A DNA stretch of 64,000 nt from Clostridiales bacterium (GCA_020859945.1 JAJBVG010000019.1:1-64000); one strand, 5' to 3'; positions 52,040 through 61,851 are shown, numbered from the stretch's first letter. Notes: generated from the letters alone by a model not told the origin. Made by a program: numbers and translations.

Positions 52040-54700
52040 TCAATGTGCGTCCATCCAACTGCGGCCCACATGGGCCTCGGCCACCAGCGGCACCCGGAGG
52101 GAGACCACCTGCTCCATCTCCTCCTCCACCAGCCGGGCCACCTGCTCGGCTTCGGCTTCGGGACATTCCACGATCAGCTCGTCGTGGACTTGGAGTACCA
52201 GGCGGCCCGTCAGTCCCTCAGCCTTCAGCCGGTCCTGCACCCGGATCATAGCCAGCTTAATGATGTCGGCGGCGGTGCCCTGAATGGGCATATTCATGGC
52301 CACCCGCTCCCCAAAGCTGCGCAGGTTGAAGTTGGTGGATTTCAGCTCCGGCAGCCAGCGGCGGCGGCCCAGCAGGGTAGAGGCGTAGCCGTCCGCCTTG
52401 GCCTGCTCCACCACCTGCTTCTGGTAGGCGTGGACGCCGGAATAGGTGGCGAAATACTTGTCCATATACGCTTTGGCCTCGGCGCGGGTAACGTGCAGAT
52501 CCTCTGCCAGGGAGAAGGCGGACATGCCGTAAACGATGCCGAAGTTCACCGCCTTGGCGGAGGAACGCATCTGCTTTGTCACCATCTCTACCGGCACGCC
52601 GAACACCTGGGCGGCGGTGGCGGTGTGGATGTCCACGCCGGAGCGGAACCCCTCGATCATGGTCTCGTCTCCGGCGATGTGGGCCAGCAGCCGCAGCTCG
52701 ATTTGGGAGTAGTCCGCGTCCACCAGCACGTTTCCCGGCCCGGCGATGAACATCTTACGCATTTCCGCTCCCAGCTCGGTGCGGACGGGGATGTTCTGCA
52801 AATTTGGCTCCGCGGAGGACAGCCGCCCGGTGGCGGTGACGGTGTTTTGAAAACTGGTGTGGATGCGCCCATCGTCGGCGATCACCTTGGTCAGCCCGTC
52901 CACATAGGTGGATTTCAGCTTCGCCAGCTGACGATACTCCAAAATCTGGTCGATGATGGGGTGGGACCCCCGCAGCTTTTCCAGCACCTCGGCGCTGGTG
53001 GAATAGCCCCGTTTGGTCTTTTTGGAGGCGGGCAGCTCCAGCTTCTCGAAGAGGACCTCCCCCAGCTGCTTGGTGGAGTTGATGTTGAACTCCACCCCGG
53101 CGTAGCGGTAGACCTGCCGCTGACTTTCCTCAATGCCCTTTGCCAGCATGACGCCGAACTCCTCCAGGGCCTCCCGGTCCACCAGGAACCCGGCCTGTTC
53201 CATCTCCGCCAGCACCGGACACAGGGGCAGCTCGATGTCCGTCAGAACGACCATCAGGCCATAGTCCTCCAGCTGCGTCCGCTCCGCTTCATAGAGCGCG
53301 CCAATGAGGGCGTTGTCCTCGTACCAGGCGGTCTGGGCTTTCAGCTCATCGGACAGCGCCTGAAATTCCTCGGATTCCTTGCCAGCGGCCCCCGCCTCCA
53401 TGTCCCGCTTGAAGTAGGTCATAGCCAGCCGGGGCAGGTCGTAGCTGTTGGCGGTGGGTTCCAGCAGGTAGGCCCCCAGCGCCGTGTCGAACACAAAGCC
53501 CTCGGTGGGGAGGCCGTGGGCCAGCAGTTGGCCGCACAGCTCCTTGACACGGTGGGCGACCTTTTTCACCTCGCCGGAGAACAGCGCCCGGAGCAGGGCG
53601 GAGTAATCCCCCTGATAGCGGCTCTTTCGGATGTCGCAGAGCCAGGAGCGGGTCGCGCTCTCATCCCAGCTGACGGTCATTTCGTCCAAATCCGCTCTGG
53701 GCAGCACCACCACATAGTCCGCCGCCTGCCATTTGGGGAGCATCTCGGCAAACTGCGCCTCGGTCAGCACACTGACCGTCTCCACCTGGGCCTCCGGTTT
53801 TTCTTCCTCCGCCTCGGTGGGGGCCTCTGGCGGCGTCAGCCCAAAGCGGCGGGTCAGCTTGGAAAATTCCAGCTCCATAAACAGGTTATAGAGCTTGTCG
53901 TTGTTGCAGGGGCGGCGTTTGGCGTCCTCCGGCGCGAAGTCGATGGGCGCGTCACAGCGGATGGTAGCCAAATCGTAAGACAGCTTCGCGTCCTCCCGGC
54001 CCTCGTCCAGGTGCTTCCGCTGGGCGGGTTTCAGGGGAATCTCGTCAAATTTCGCGTAAATGTCCTCGATACCGCCGTAATTCTGAATCAGGCTCTTGGC
54101 GGTCTTTTCCCCAATGCCTTTAACGCCGGGATAGTTGTCCGAAGAATCCCCCATCAGGGCTTTCAGGTCGATGAGCTGCTTGGGGGGAAACCCGTATTCC
54201 GCAGAAAAAACCTCCGGGGTGATGTCCCGCGTCTCCGTCCGCCCCATGCGGGTGGTGACCAGCTTGACGGTGGTGTGGTCTGTTACCAGCTGGAGGGCGT
54301 CCTTGTCGCCGGTGACGATGGCGCAGTCCCAGCCCTGGCTCTCGCAGGCGCGGGAGATGGTGCCGATCAGGTCGTCGGCCTCCCAGCCGTCCAGCTCGTA
54401 ACAGGGGATGTTCATGGCCGCCAGCACCTCTTTCAGCACCGGCATTTGGGCCGCCAGTTCATCGGGCATCCCGTGGCGGTTGGCCTTGTACTGGGCGTAA
54501 GCCTTGTGGCGGAAGGTGGGGGCCTTCCGGTCAAAGGTGACGCAGAGGGCGTCGGGGGCGTCCTCGTCGGTCAGCTTGCCCAGGATGGTCAAAAAGCCGT
54601 AAATGGCGTTGGTGTACTGCCCATCACGGGTGGAGAGCAGCTTGATGCCGTAAAAGGCGCGGTTGGCCAGAGAGTTGCCGTCTAAAACCATGAGCTTCAT
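52040..54700 (-). CDS. polA: DNA polymerase I
   Basis: An 886-residue repair polymerase. The 5' nuclease domain (about 1-290) has MVLDGNSLANRAFYG, ELDGWEADDLIGT and GVKGIGEKTA. The middle 3'-5' exonuclease domain (about 300-480) lacks the DxE proofreading motif, as in Bacillus. The polymerase domain carries motif A DYSQIELRLLAH, the O-helix RSSAKAVNFGIVYG and motif C QVHDELIVE. It is first of polA-rimI-tsaD. Confidence 0.97.
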   Translation of the reverse strand: MKLMVLDGNSLANRAFYGIKLLSTRDGQYTNAIYGFLTILGKLTDEDAPDALCVTFDRKAPTFRHKAYAQYKANRHGMPDELAAQMPVLKEVLAAMNIPCYELDGWEADDLIGTISRACESQGWDCAIVTGDKDALQLVTDHTTVKLVTTRMGRTETRDITPEVFSAEYGFPPKQLIDLKALMGDSSDNYPGVKGIGEKTAKSLIQNYGGIEDIYAKFDEIPLKPAQRKHLDEGREDAKLSYDLATIRCDAPIDFAPEDAKRRPCNNDKLYNLFMELEFSKLTRRFGLTPPEAPTEAEEEKPEAQVETVSVLTEAQFAEMLPKWQAADYVVVLPRADLDEMTVSWDESATRSWLCDIRKSRYQGDYSALLRALFSGEVKKVAHRVKELCGQLLAHGLPTEGFVFDTALGAYLLEPTANSYDLPRLAMTYFKRDMEAGAAGKESEEFQALSDELKAQTAWYEDNALIGALYEAERTQLEDYGLMVVLTDIELPLCPVLAEMEQAGFLVDREALEEFGVMLAKGIEESQRQVYRYAGVEFNINSTKQLGEVLFEKLELPASKKTKRGYSTSAEVLEKLRGSHPIIDQILEYRQLAKLKSTYVDGLTKVIADDGRIHTSFQNTVTATGRLSSAEPNLQNIPVRTELGAEMRKMFIAGPGNVLVDADYSQIELRLLAHIAGDETMIEGFRSGVDIHTATAAQVFGVPVEMVTKQMRSSAKAVNFGIVYGMSAFSLAEDLHVTRAEAKAYMDKYFATYSGVHAYQKQVVEQAKADGYASTLLGRRRWLPELKSTNFNLRSFGERVAMNMPIQGTAADIIKLAMIRVQDRLKAEGLTGRLVLQVHDELIVECPEAEAEQVARLVEEEMEQVVSLRVPLVAEAHVGRSWMDAH

Positions 54701-54786
54701 GAAAGTTTACCTCGTTGTGTTGTTAGGGAACAGTATAACACAGATTTCCTCTGCCGCTGCACGAAAAATGTGATTTTGGGGGGGAA

Positions 54787-56400
54787 TCACATCAGCGGCG
54801 CGATGATTCGCAGCACGGACAGCCCGAACCGCTTGAGCCAGCTCATGCGGGTGACTTCCTCCAGCTGCACCTGTTGGCTCAGTGCCTGGGTGGACAGAAA
54901 GTCGTCGCGGATTGCGGCCACGGCGCTGGATTTGTACATCCACACGCCGTCCTCGTAGTGGAGGTAGAAGCTGCGGTAGTCCAGGTTCACCGTCCCCACT
55001 ACGCCGAACTCGTCGTCCACGGCGAAGGTTTTGGAATGGACGAAGCCGGGGGTGTACTCGTAAATTTTGACCCCCGCTTCCAGCAGCGGGATATAGTGGG
55101 CCTGGGTCAGCATGAACACATAGCGCTTGTCGGGGATGTGGGGGGTGATGATGCGCACGTCCACCCCGGAGAGGGCGGCGGCACAGAGGGAGTTGGTCAT
55201 GGCGTCGTCGATGACCAGATAAGGCGTGGTGATATAGAGATACCGCTTGGCCCGGTTGATGAGGTTCATATACACCGCCGCGCCTACAGATTCGTTGCCG
55301 GGGTTGGAGTTGTAGGGCTGGACAATGCCGTCCGTTTGGAAGGACCCAAATACCGAGGGGGCGGGCCGGTAGTTGTCCAGCTTTTCCTCGATGTTTTTGG
55401 TGTAGTCCCAGCAGGAGAGGAAGATGGCCGTCAGGCTCCACACTGCCTGCCCACGAAGCAGGATGCCGGTGTCCTTCCAGTGGCCGAAGCGCTCCCACTG
55501 ATTGATATACTCGTCAGAGAGGTTGATGCCGCCGGTGAAGCCCACCACGCCGTCCACGATGCACAGCTTCCGGTGGTCCCGGTTGTTCAGCCGCAGGGAC
55601 GCCACCGGGCGGAAGGGGTTGAACACGGCGCAGGCGATGCCCCGCTTCTCCAGCTCCTGGCTGTAGCGCTTGGGCAGGGTGAATAGACAGCCAATGTCGT
55701 CGTAAATCACCCGCACGTCCACCCCCTGAGCGGCCTTTTCCTCCAGGATGGAGAGGACGGTGTTCCACATCTCCCCCTCTTTGATGATGAAATACTGCAA
55801 AAAGATATAGTGTTTGGCCTGTTTCAGCTCCTCCACCATATGCGCATAGTAAACTTCGCCGATGGGCAGGTACTCCGTCTCGGTGTTCACATAGGGCGGG
55901 CAGCTGCTGGTGGCGTAGATATAGCGCATTTGATTGGCCGCGTCCGGGTGTTGGGAGACAAAGTCCTGGATGGTGTCGTCGTCCCCGCTGAGGATGCTGT
56001 GGCGCAGAATTTCCAGACGCTCCATGCGTTTCAGGCTCCGGTTGGAGGTCCAGCTGCCGCCCAGCAGCAGATAGAGCAGTCCGCCGAAGATGGGGAAGGG
56101 GAGGATGATGAGCATCCAGGCGATCTTATAGTCAGGGTGCCCTCGCTTGTTGAGGATATACAGCACCACCAGCATACTGATGAGGACGCAGATCACATAG
56201 AAATGCACGAAGTACCGTCCGCAGACGAGGATCATCACCAGCATTACTGCGATTTGCAGCAAAATTAAAACGATGGTCAGCAGCAGACGATGGGTCAGCA
56301 GCCGTGCAATGCGCTTGAAAATGCTCTCTTTGGGGGAACGCAGATGCTCTCGCGCCGCGTCCAACTGTTGTCTTGCCCGTTTCTTTGTCTCTGATTTCAT
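54787..56400 (-). CDS. cls: Cardiolipin synthase (phospholipase D superfamily)
   Basis: A 537-residue membrane enzyme that joins two phosphatidylglycerol molecules. Two N-terminal membrane helices (about 38-65 and 72-118 region) precede two HKD motifs, HRKLCIVDGVVGFTGG and HSKTFAVDDEFGVVG. YIFLQYFIIKEG is also typical. The start ATG has TAAGGAG upstream. Other PLD-type phosphatidyltransferases are possible, but length and topology fit bacterial Cls. Confidence 0.94.
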   Translation of the reverse strand: MKSETKKRARQQLDAAREHLRSPKESIFKRIARLLTHRLLLTIVLILLQIAVMLVMILVCGRYFVHFYVICVLISMLVVLYILNKRGHPDYKIAWMLIILPFPIFGGLLYLLLGGSWTSNRSLKRMERLEILRHSILSGDDDTIQDFVSQHPDAANQMRYIYATSSCPPYVNTETEYLPIGEVYYAHMVEELKQAKHYIFLQYFIIKEGEMWNTVLSILEEKAAQGVDVRVIYDDIGCLFTLPKRYSQELEKRGIACAVFNPFRPVASLRLNNRDHRKLCIVDGVVGFTGGINLSDEYINQWERFGHWKDTGILLRGQAVWSLTAIFLSCWDYTKNIEEKLDNYRPAPSVFGSFQTDGIVQPYNSNPGNESVGAAVYMNLINRAKRYLYITTPYLVIDDAMTNSLCAAALSGVDVRIITPHIPDKRYVFMLTQAHYIPLLEAGVKIYEYTPGFVHSKTFAVDDEFGVVGTVNLDYRSFYLHYEDGVWMYKSSAVAAIRDDFLSTQALSQQVQLEEVTRMSWLKRFGLSVLRIIAPLM

Positions 56401-56524
56401 ATGGAACTCCTTACCGGAATCTCCGCGGGCCGCCTGGGTCGTAGGGATTTGCTTGTTTTTGAATTGTTACGCTCTGGCGTTTGATGTCGGCCTATGGTAT
56501 CCGCCCGTTCTCATTGCACATTGC

Positions 56525-59500
56525 TCATTGTCTCAGCACGACATTTTCCTGTCCCACCAGCTTTTCCAGCGCCCGCACCAGGGAGGCGTGGGTCTGGCAG
56601 GCGATGCCGAAACGCTTTTTGGTGTCGGCGCAGCAGAGGACCAGCTGGTCTGTGCCGGGGAACATGATGAGGTACTGCTTGATTTTTTCCACGCTGGGGT
56701 GGTCGATGGAGGGCACCTGGACGAACAGCCGCCCCCGCCGGGACTGCTGCCGTGGAGAATTTGCCCGGCGCTCTTGGCCCTGAGAGGGTGGAACCGCCCC
56801 GTCCCGCAGGGACCAGACCCGGTCCACCAGCATCTGGGGGGCTTTTTCGTCCCGGACGGAAATTCTTCCCTCTGTCACCACTGCCACGCCCTCCCGGATG
56901 AGGGGGCCGGATTCCTCCAGCACCCGGGCGAAGCACAGCAGCTCGATGGAGCTGGTGTCGTCCTCCAGGGTGACATAGGCCATCAGGGTGTCGTTGCGGG
57001 TGGTCTTGCGGCGAACGGTGGTGATGACCCCCGCCAGCCGTAGGCGCTGGTCGTCGTGGTAGGTCTGAGGGCCGTCCTCCTGGGCGAAGTCGTTCATCAC
57101 CGCTCCGATGCGCACCGCGCCGCTCTGCTTGGCGGCGTCCCGGTACTCGTCCATGGGGTGGCCGGAGAGGTAGAGGCCGGTGGTCTCCTTCTCCATCGCC
57201 ATCAGCTCGGAGGGGCTGAACTCCGGCACGTTGGGCAGCGGCACCTCCTGGGGAGCGTCGTCCTCCCCCAGGCCGCTGAACAGGTCAAACTGCCCTTCCA
57301 GGTTGCGCTTCCTGGCGCTGGCAACCGCATCCATCACCGGGTTCATCACCTGGATGAGTTGGCTGCGGCGGACACCCAGCCGGTCAAAGGCCCCGCAGCG
57401 GATGAGGTTCTCCAGCGCCCGGCGGTTCAGGTCGTAGTCGTACAGCCGCTGGCAGAAGTCCTGAATCCCCCGGAAAGGGCCCCTCTCCTGCCGGTTTTCC
57501 ACCAGCTTTTCGATGAAGCCCCGGCCCACGCCCTTCACCGCCGCCAGGCCGAAGCGAATGTTGTCGCCGGAGACGGTGAAGTCCGCACCGGACTCGTTGA
57601 TGTCCGGGGGCAGCAGCTGGATGCCCATGTCCTTACAGGCGCTGATATACTCGGCAATTTTGGTGCTGGAGTCCAGTACGCTGGTCAGCAGGGCGGCCAT
57701 GTACTCGTGGGGGTAATGGCACTTGAAGTAGGCCGTCTGATAGGCGACAATGGCGTAGCAGACCGCGTGGGCCTTGTTGAAGGCGTAGTTGGCGAAGTCG
57801 TAAATTTCCCCGTAGATGGCCTTGGCGGTGTCCTCCGGGATTCCATTGGCCACACAGCCCTTGATGTGCCGGGCCGGGTCGCCATAGATGAAGGCGTGTT
57901 CCTCTTGCTGAATTTGTTTGGCCTTCTTTTTGGAGATGGCCCGGCGCACCATGTCCGCGCCGCCCAGGGAGTACCCGGCCAGCTGCTGGAAAATCATCAT
58001 CACCTGCTCCTGGTAGACAATGCAGCCGTAGGTGACGGACAAAATCGGCTCCAGCATGGGGTGCCGGTAGGTGATTTTGGAGGGGTCCAGCTTGCTGGCG
58101 ATGAACCGGGGGATGGACTCCATGGGGCCGGGGCGGTACAGGGCCACGATAGCGGTCAGGTCCTCGATACTGGAGGCTTTCATCTGGACGCAGACGTTGG
58201 TCATGCCCGCCGACTCCATCTGGAACACGCCGGCCGTGTGGCCCTCTTGGAGCATTTGGAAGGTCTCCAGGTCGTCCTCCGGGATGGTTTTCAGGGAGAA
58301 GTCCGGCACTTTTTTTCGGATGAGCTTCTCTGCGTCGTCCAGGATGGTCAGGTTCCGCAGGCCCAGGAAGTCCATCTTCAGCAGGCCCAGCTCCTCCAGC
58401 GTGGTCATGATATACTGGGTGACGATGCTCTCGTCGTTCCGCGCCAGGGGGACGTAGTCGTACACCGGGCGGCGGGTGATGACCACTCCAGCGGCGTGTT
58501 TGGAGGCGTGGCGGGGCATTCCCTCGATTTTCCGGCTGGTGTCAATTAGCTCCCGCACCCGCTCATCGTTTTCGTATTTGTCCCGCAGTTCCTTGGACAG
58601 CTTCATGGCGTCGTCCAGGGTGATGTGGAGAGTGGAGGGCACCAGCTTGGCCAGCTGGTCCACCTCGTTGTAGGGGAAGTTCAGCACCCGGCCCACGTCC
58701 CGCAGGACGCCGCGGGCGGCCATGGTGCCGAAGGTGACGATCTGGGCCACGTGGTCGCTGCCATAAGTCCGGTTGACGTAGTCGATGACCTCTCCCCGGC
58801 GGCGGTAGCAGAAGTCCATGTCGATGTCCGGCATGGTGACCCGCTCCGGGTTCAGAAACCGCTCGAAGTACAGGCCGTACTTCATGGGGTCCACGTCGGT
58901 GATGTCCATGCAGTAGGAGACGATGGAACCGGCGGCGCTGCCCCGTCCCGGCCCCACGGGGATGCCCTGGCTTTTGGCGTAGCCCACAAAGTCCGCCACG
59001 ATGAGGAAGTAGTCCACGAACCCCAGCTGGGAGATCATCTGCATCTCGTAGTCCAGCCGCTCCCGGTAGCCGGGCGGGTCATTGGGGTAGCGGCGGGCAT
59101 AGCCCTCGTTGCACAGCTTGGCGAACAGGCTCCCCCCATCGTAGCCCTCCGGGTAGTGGAAGGCGGGCAGGTGGTAGTGGCCGAATTCGAACTCCATGTT
59201 GCACCGCTCGGCGATTTTGGCGGTGTTCTCCAGGGCTTCCGGGTAGTCCGGGAAGAGGGAGGCCATCTCCGCCTCGCTTTTGATATAGAACTGGTCTGTC
59301 TCGAACCGGAGACGGTTGGGGTCCTCCACAGTCTTGCCCATCTGGATGCACATCAGCACATCCTGGGCCTGGCTGTCCTCCTGGGTCAGATAGTGGGCGT
59401 CGTTGGAGGCCACCAGGGGGATGCCGGTCTCTCGGTGGAGGCGCAGAATCCCCTCGTTGACCGCCGCCTGCTTGGGGATACCGTGGTCCTGGATCTCCAG

Positions 59501-60013
59501 GTAATAATTATCTTCGCCCATGATGTCCCGCATGAGCAGAGCGTGCTCTTTGGCCGCGTCATAGAGGCCCTGGTCCAGCAGCCGGGGAATTTCCCCCGCC
59601 AGACAAGCGGACAGGGCGATGAGGCCCTCGTGGTGCTGCCGCAGTAGGTCCAGGTCGATGCGGGGGCGGTTGTAAAAGCCCTCGATGTTGGCCTGGCTGA
59701 CCATGTAGGACAGGTTTCGGTAGCCCTCCTCGTTTTTGCACAGGAGGACCAGGTGGCGGGCTTCGCCGTCCAGCTCCTTCACCCGGTCGAAGCGGGTGCG
59801 GGGAGCCACATACACCTCACAGCCGATGATGGGCTTGACGCCCTCGGCCTTGCACGCCTTGTAGAAGTCCACGCAGCCGTACATATTGCCGTGGTCGGTG
59901 ATGGCAACGGCGGTCTGGCCCAGTTCCTTGACCCGCTTCACCAGCTCGGTGATGCGGCAGGCCCCGTCCAGCAGGGAAAATTCGGTATGCACATGGAGGT
60001 GAACAAAGGCCAT
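56525..60013 (-). CDS. dnaE: DNA polymerase III alpha subunit (DnaE type)
   Basis: A 1162-residue replicative polymerase. It starts with a PHP domain (FVHLHVHTEFSLLDGACR), then the catalytic palm with GPGRGSAAGSIVSYCMDITDVDP and PDIDMDFCYRRR, the tandem HhH region and a C-terminal OB-fold (RLAGVITTVRRKTTRND). The ATG at 60013 follows GGGAGGGCG; the 94 extra codons in the track include the promoter. Firmicutes use DnaE together with PolC. Confidence 0.97.
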   Translation of the reverse strand: MAFVHLHVHTEFSLLDGACRITELVKRVKELGQTAVAITDHGNMYGCVDFYKACKAEGVKPIIGCEVYVAPRTRFDRVKELDGEARHLVLLCKNEEGYRNLSYMVSQANIEGFYNRPRIDLDLLRQHHEGLIALSACLAGEIPRLLDQGLYDAAKEHALLMRDIMGEDNYYLEIQDHGIPKQAAVNEGILRLHRETGIPLVASNDAHYLTQEDSQAQDVLMCIQMGKTVEDPNRLRFETDQFYIKSEAEMASLFPDYPEALENTAKIAERCNMEFEFGHYHLPAFHYPEGYDGGSLFAKLCNEGYARRYPNDPPGYRERLDYEMQMISQLGFVDYFLIVADFVGYAKSQGIPVGPGRGSAAGSIVSYCMDITDVDPMKYGLYFERFLNPERVTMPDIDMDFCYRRRGEVIDYVNRTYGSDHVAQIVTFGTMAARGVLRDVGRVLNFPYNEVDQLAKLVPSTLHITLDDAMKLSKELRDKYENDERVRELIDTSRKIEGMPRHASKHAAGVVITRRPVYDYVPLARNDESIVTQYIMTTLEELGLLKMDFLGLRNLTILDDAEKLIRKKVPDFSLKTIPEDDLETFQMLQEGHTAGVFQMESAGMTNVCVQMKASSIEDLTAIVALYRPGPMESIPRFIASKLDPSKITYRHPMLEPILSVTYGCIVYQEQVMMIFQQLAGYSLGGADMVRRAISKKKAKQIQQEEHAFIYGDPARHIKGCVANGIPEDTAKAIYGEIYDFANYAFNKAHAVCYAIVAYQTAYFKCHYPHEYMAALLTSVLDSSTKIAEYISACKDMGIQLLPPDINESGADFTVSGDNIRFGLAAVKGVGRGFIEKLVENRQERGPFRGIQDFCQRLYDYDLNRRALENLIRCGAFDRLGVRRSQLIQVMNPVMDAVASARKRNLEGQFDLFSGLGEDDAPQEVPLPNVPEFSPSELMAMEKETTGLYLSGHPMDEYRDAAKQSGAVRIGAVMNDFAQEDGPQTYHDDQRLRLAGVITTVRRKTTRNDTLMAYVTLEDDTSSIELLCFARVLEESGPLIREGVAVVTEGRISVRDEKAPQMLVDRVWSLRDGAVPPSQGQERRANSPRQQSRRGRLFVQVPSIDHPSVEKIKQYLIMFPGTDQLVLCCADTKKRFGIACQTHASLVRALEKLVGQENVVLRQ

Positions 60014-60051
60014 GACGACGCCCTCCCGGAAATAAGAGATGATTAAAGTAT

Positions 60052-60080
60052 AGTATACAACAGGAGGCCGCTTTTTACAA
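60052..60080 (-). promoter_or_regulatory. Promoter of dnaE
   Basis: On the minus strand TTGTAA, 17 bases, TATACT, 39 bases before the ATG. It lies in the 305-base gap to the next gene, which otherwise contains only the terminator of the HD gene. Confidence 0.7.
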
Positions 60081-60275
60081 GAAAAGAACCACAAAACGGG
60101 ATGGTCAAAGGCGACAGAATGGGAGAATGTTCGGAATGCCTTCCTTTCGATTTCTAAGGAGTATACACCCCTGCCTGCCCGGGCGCAAGGACAACAGACG
60201 AAAGACTTTTTGAACTTTCTGTGACCGAAGGGGACAGGATGAAACATTTTTCGGGAGGGGGGAGAGGATGTGTCC

Positions 60276-60309
60276 AAAAAAAGGGCTGCACCCAAACCGG
60301 ACGCAGCCC
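60276..60309 (-). terminator. Terminator of the Ntn-hydrolase/HD operon
   Basis: On the minus strand GGGCTGC and GCAGCCC form a stem followed by seven T residues. Confidence 0.85.
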
Positions 60310-60318
60310 CATTGTTGC

Positions 60319-60774
60319 CTATTTCGTTGTTGGTTTACCAGAAGCCGCTTCTTCCAGCAGTGCCAGCGCTTTTTGGTACTTTTCCAGCCGCTTTCGGTCT
60401 TTTTCGGTGACGGTCTCCAGACGGGACAGATCGCTGTTGTGCCGCAGGTCGGCCATTTTGACCGCCCGGGCGATAGGATTTTCGGAGAGGGCGCGGACAT
60501 AATCCAGATAAGGGACCGCCGGGTCATGGGTCAGCAGGGCCAGCGCCTCCAGCACCGGGGCGGGAAAGCCCTCCATCGCCAGCGTCTCCAACGTCCAGCC
60601 GGTGTCCTCCACCACGTCATGGAGCAGAGCGGCGGTGCAGTTCTGCTCGTCCTCCATCTGCTCCGCCAGGTGATAGGGGTGGAAGATGTAGGGCAGACCG
60701 CTCTTGTCCCACTGGCCCAGGTGGGCGTCCCAGGCCAGGAGCAGCGCCTTTTTCGTCAGCGGCGTGTAGATCAT
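60319..60774 (-). CDS. HD-domain hydrolase (ppGpp hydrolase-like, MESH1/SpoT type)
   Basis: A 151-residue single-domain HD protein. The His near YIFHPYHLAEQM, the HD pair in LLHDVVEDTGWTLETL, and a later Asp in VKMADLRHNSD match the hydrolase half of RelA/SpoT enzymes, where they bind Mn and cleave the 3'-pyrophosphate of (p)ppGpp. It lacks synthetase, TGS and ACT domains. The ATG at 60774 overlaps the stop of the upstream gene by four bases (ATGA), so the two products are made together. The substrate could be ppGpp or another nucleotide. Confidence 0.87.
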   Translation of the reverse strand: MIYTPLTKKALLLAWDAHLGQWDKSGLPYIFHPYHLAEQMEDEQNCTAALLHDVVEDTGWTLETLAMEGFPAPVLEALALLTHDPAVPYLDYVRALSENPIARAVKMADLRHNSDLSRLETVTEKDRKRLEKYQKALALLEEAASGKPTTK

Positions 60775-61397
60775 GACCGTGGGATGGCGACATAGGCCAC
60801 CCGCACGCTGCCGCCGACGGTCTGGCTGTGCTTTTTGTCCTGCTGGGCCAGCTCGCTGTCCTTGCGGATGGCCCACAGGCAGCGCTTTTTGGCCCGGTCG
60901 ATGAGTTGCCCAAGGGTGTCTTTTTCAAATTCGGAGGCGGAGGGTTTGCGCTGGCGCAGACTGGGGTCCCACCCGGCCTGAACGAATGCCGGCCCAGCGA
61001 GGACTTTACGGCGGACCTCGCCGCTGACCACGTCCAGCACGTGGACCGTCACCTCGCCGTCCTTCACCTGCCCTAGCAGCAGGGTGAACACCGAGGGCTT
61101 GCGGCTGAGAAGGTGCTGGGCGGCGGTGGCCTTGCTCAGCACACCGGCGATTTGATTCAGGCGGCTGGACAGGCTGCGGTTTTTTTGCCGCAAAATGTGG
61201 GACGCCAGCCGGTAATAGTTGACGCCGCCGAAAATGGTCAGGCCGCAGCAGGCCCAGACCAGGCCCTGGTCCTGGTCCGAGAAAACCTTCCGCCCCCGGT
61301 CCAGGTGCAGATGGAGCGCTTCGGGCTGAATGGTCAGGCGGCTGTCGCCTGCGGCGGCGACGCCGTTTTGGTTGGCGATCAGGCAGATGTAGGACAT
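60771..61397 (-). CDS. Predicted Ntn-hydrolase with proteasome/HslV-like fold
   Basis: A 208-residue protein of no name known to me. After Met removal the N-terminus is SYICLIANQNGVAAAGDSRLT; counted so, Ser1, Asp17 and Arg19 fall at proteasome beta-subunit positions for nucleophile, Asp17 and Arg19. The following HLDRGRKVF matches the lysine-33 region with a small insertion, and the C-terminal GGSVRVAYVAI resembles the final strand. No membrane segment. GAAAGGTGG precedes the ATG at 61397, so the upstream 72 codons in the track are untranslated leader. Coupled to the HD gene. The fold call is by eye and needs structural testing. Confidence 0.6.
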   Translation of the reverse strand: MSYICLIANQNGVAAAGDSRLTIQPEALHLHLDRGRKVFSDQDQGLVWACCGLTIFGGVNYYRLASHILRQKNRSLSSRLNQIAGVLSKATAAQHLLSRKPSVFTLLLGQVKDGEVTVHVLDVVSGEVRRKVLAGPAFVQAGWDPSLRQRKPSASEFEKDTLGQLIDRAKKRCLWAIRKDSELAQQDKKHSQTVGGSVRVAYVAIPRS

Positions 61398-61619
61398 GAG
61401 AACCACCTTTCTTTTTTTTGAACGGAGAAACGACAGGCGAATTGAACAGCTTCCACAGGGTTTTGCACAGAACGTCCGGGAGGGCGGGAGACTTTTCGAC
61501 TTCTTTTTCCGGGGAATCAGGAAAAAGGGAAGAGGAACAGACATTTTTAGAAACCGTAAAGGAATTTTCCCTCCCGCAGTTGGCCCGAGGCGGCGTTTTG
61601 CAACGAAAACCACAAAAAG

Positions 61620-61648
61620 AGTATAGCCCGAAATATCAAAAAAAGCAA
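61620..61648 (-). promoter_or_regulatory. Promoter of the Ntn-hydrolase/HD operon
   Basis: On the minus strand TTGCTT, 17 bases, TATACT. The transcript would have a ~215-base leader before the ATG; I see no named riboswitch in it. This gap (61398-61762) also holds the rightward tRNA promoter. Confidence 0.65.
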
Positions 61649-61708
61649 CTCATTTTCTCGCGGCCGGGGGCGGGACAGAAAACTCTTTCGGAAAATTTTA
61701 AATTTTCA

Positions 61709-61737
61709 TTGACAAACCCGAACTTGTCCGCTATAAT
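61709..61737 (+). promoter_or_regulatory. Consensus promoter of the tRNA-Ser pair
   Basis: Perfect TTGACA, 17 bases, perfect TATAAT, 26 bases before the first tRNA. Confidence 0.9.
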
Positions 61738-61762
61738 AATGCCTGCGTTGAAAAGACCATTT

Positions 61763-61851
61763 GGAGAGATGTCCGAGCGGTTTAAGGAGCCAGTCTTGAA
61801 AACTGGTGACCCCGGAAGGGGCCGTGGGTTCGAATCCCACTCTCTCCGCCA
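61763..61851 (+). tRNA. tRNA-Ser(TGA)
   Basis: A class II tRNA with acceptor stem GGAGAGA/TCTCTCC, discriminator G and encoded CCA. The anticodon arm CCAGT-CTTGAAA-ACTGG gives anticodon TGA (61797-61799). It has the long variable arm of serine tRNAs (GACCCCGGAAGGGGCC) and a TTCGAAT T-loop. Confidence 0.96.

Noticed and set aside
52043-54685. 880-codon plus-strand ORF antisense to polA
   Set aside because: The minus strand encodes a clear, complete DNA polymerase I. The antisense frame is open only because of GC-rich third positions, lacks any recognisable domain and is dominated by His/Gln/Gly/Leu/Val.
57056-58549. Long plus-strand ORFs antisense to dnaE (57056-58549, 58625-59647)
   Set aside because: DnaE catalytic motifs are on the minus strand without interruption; these frames have no start signal or domain.
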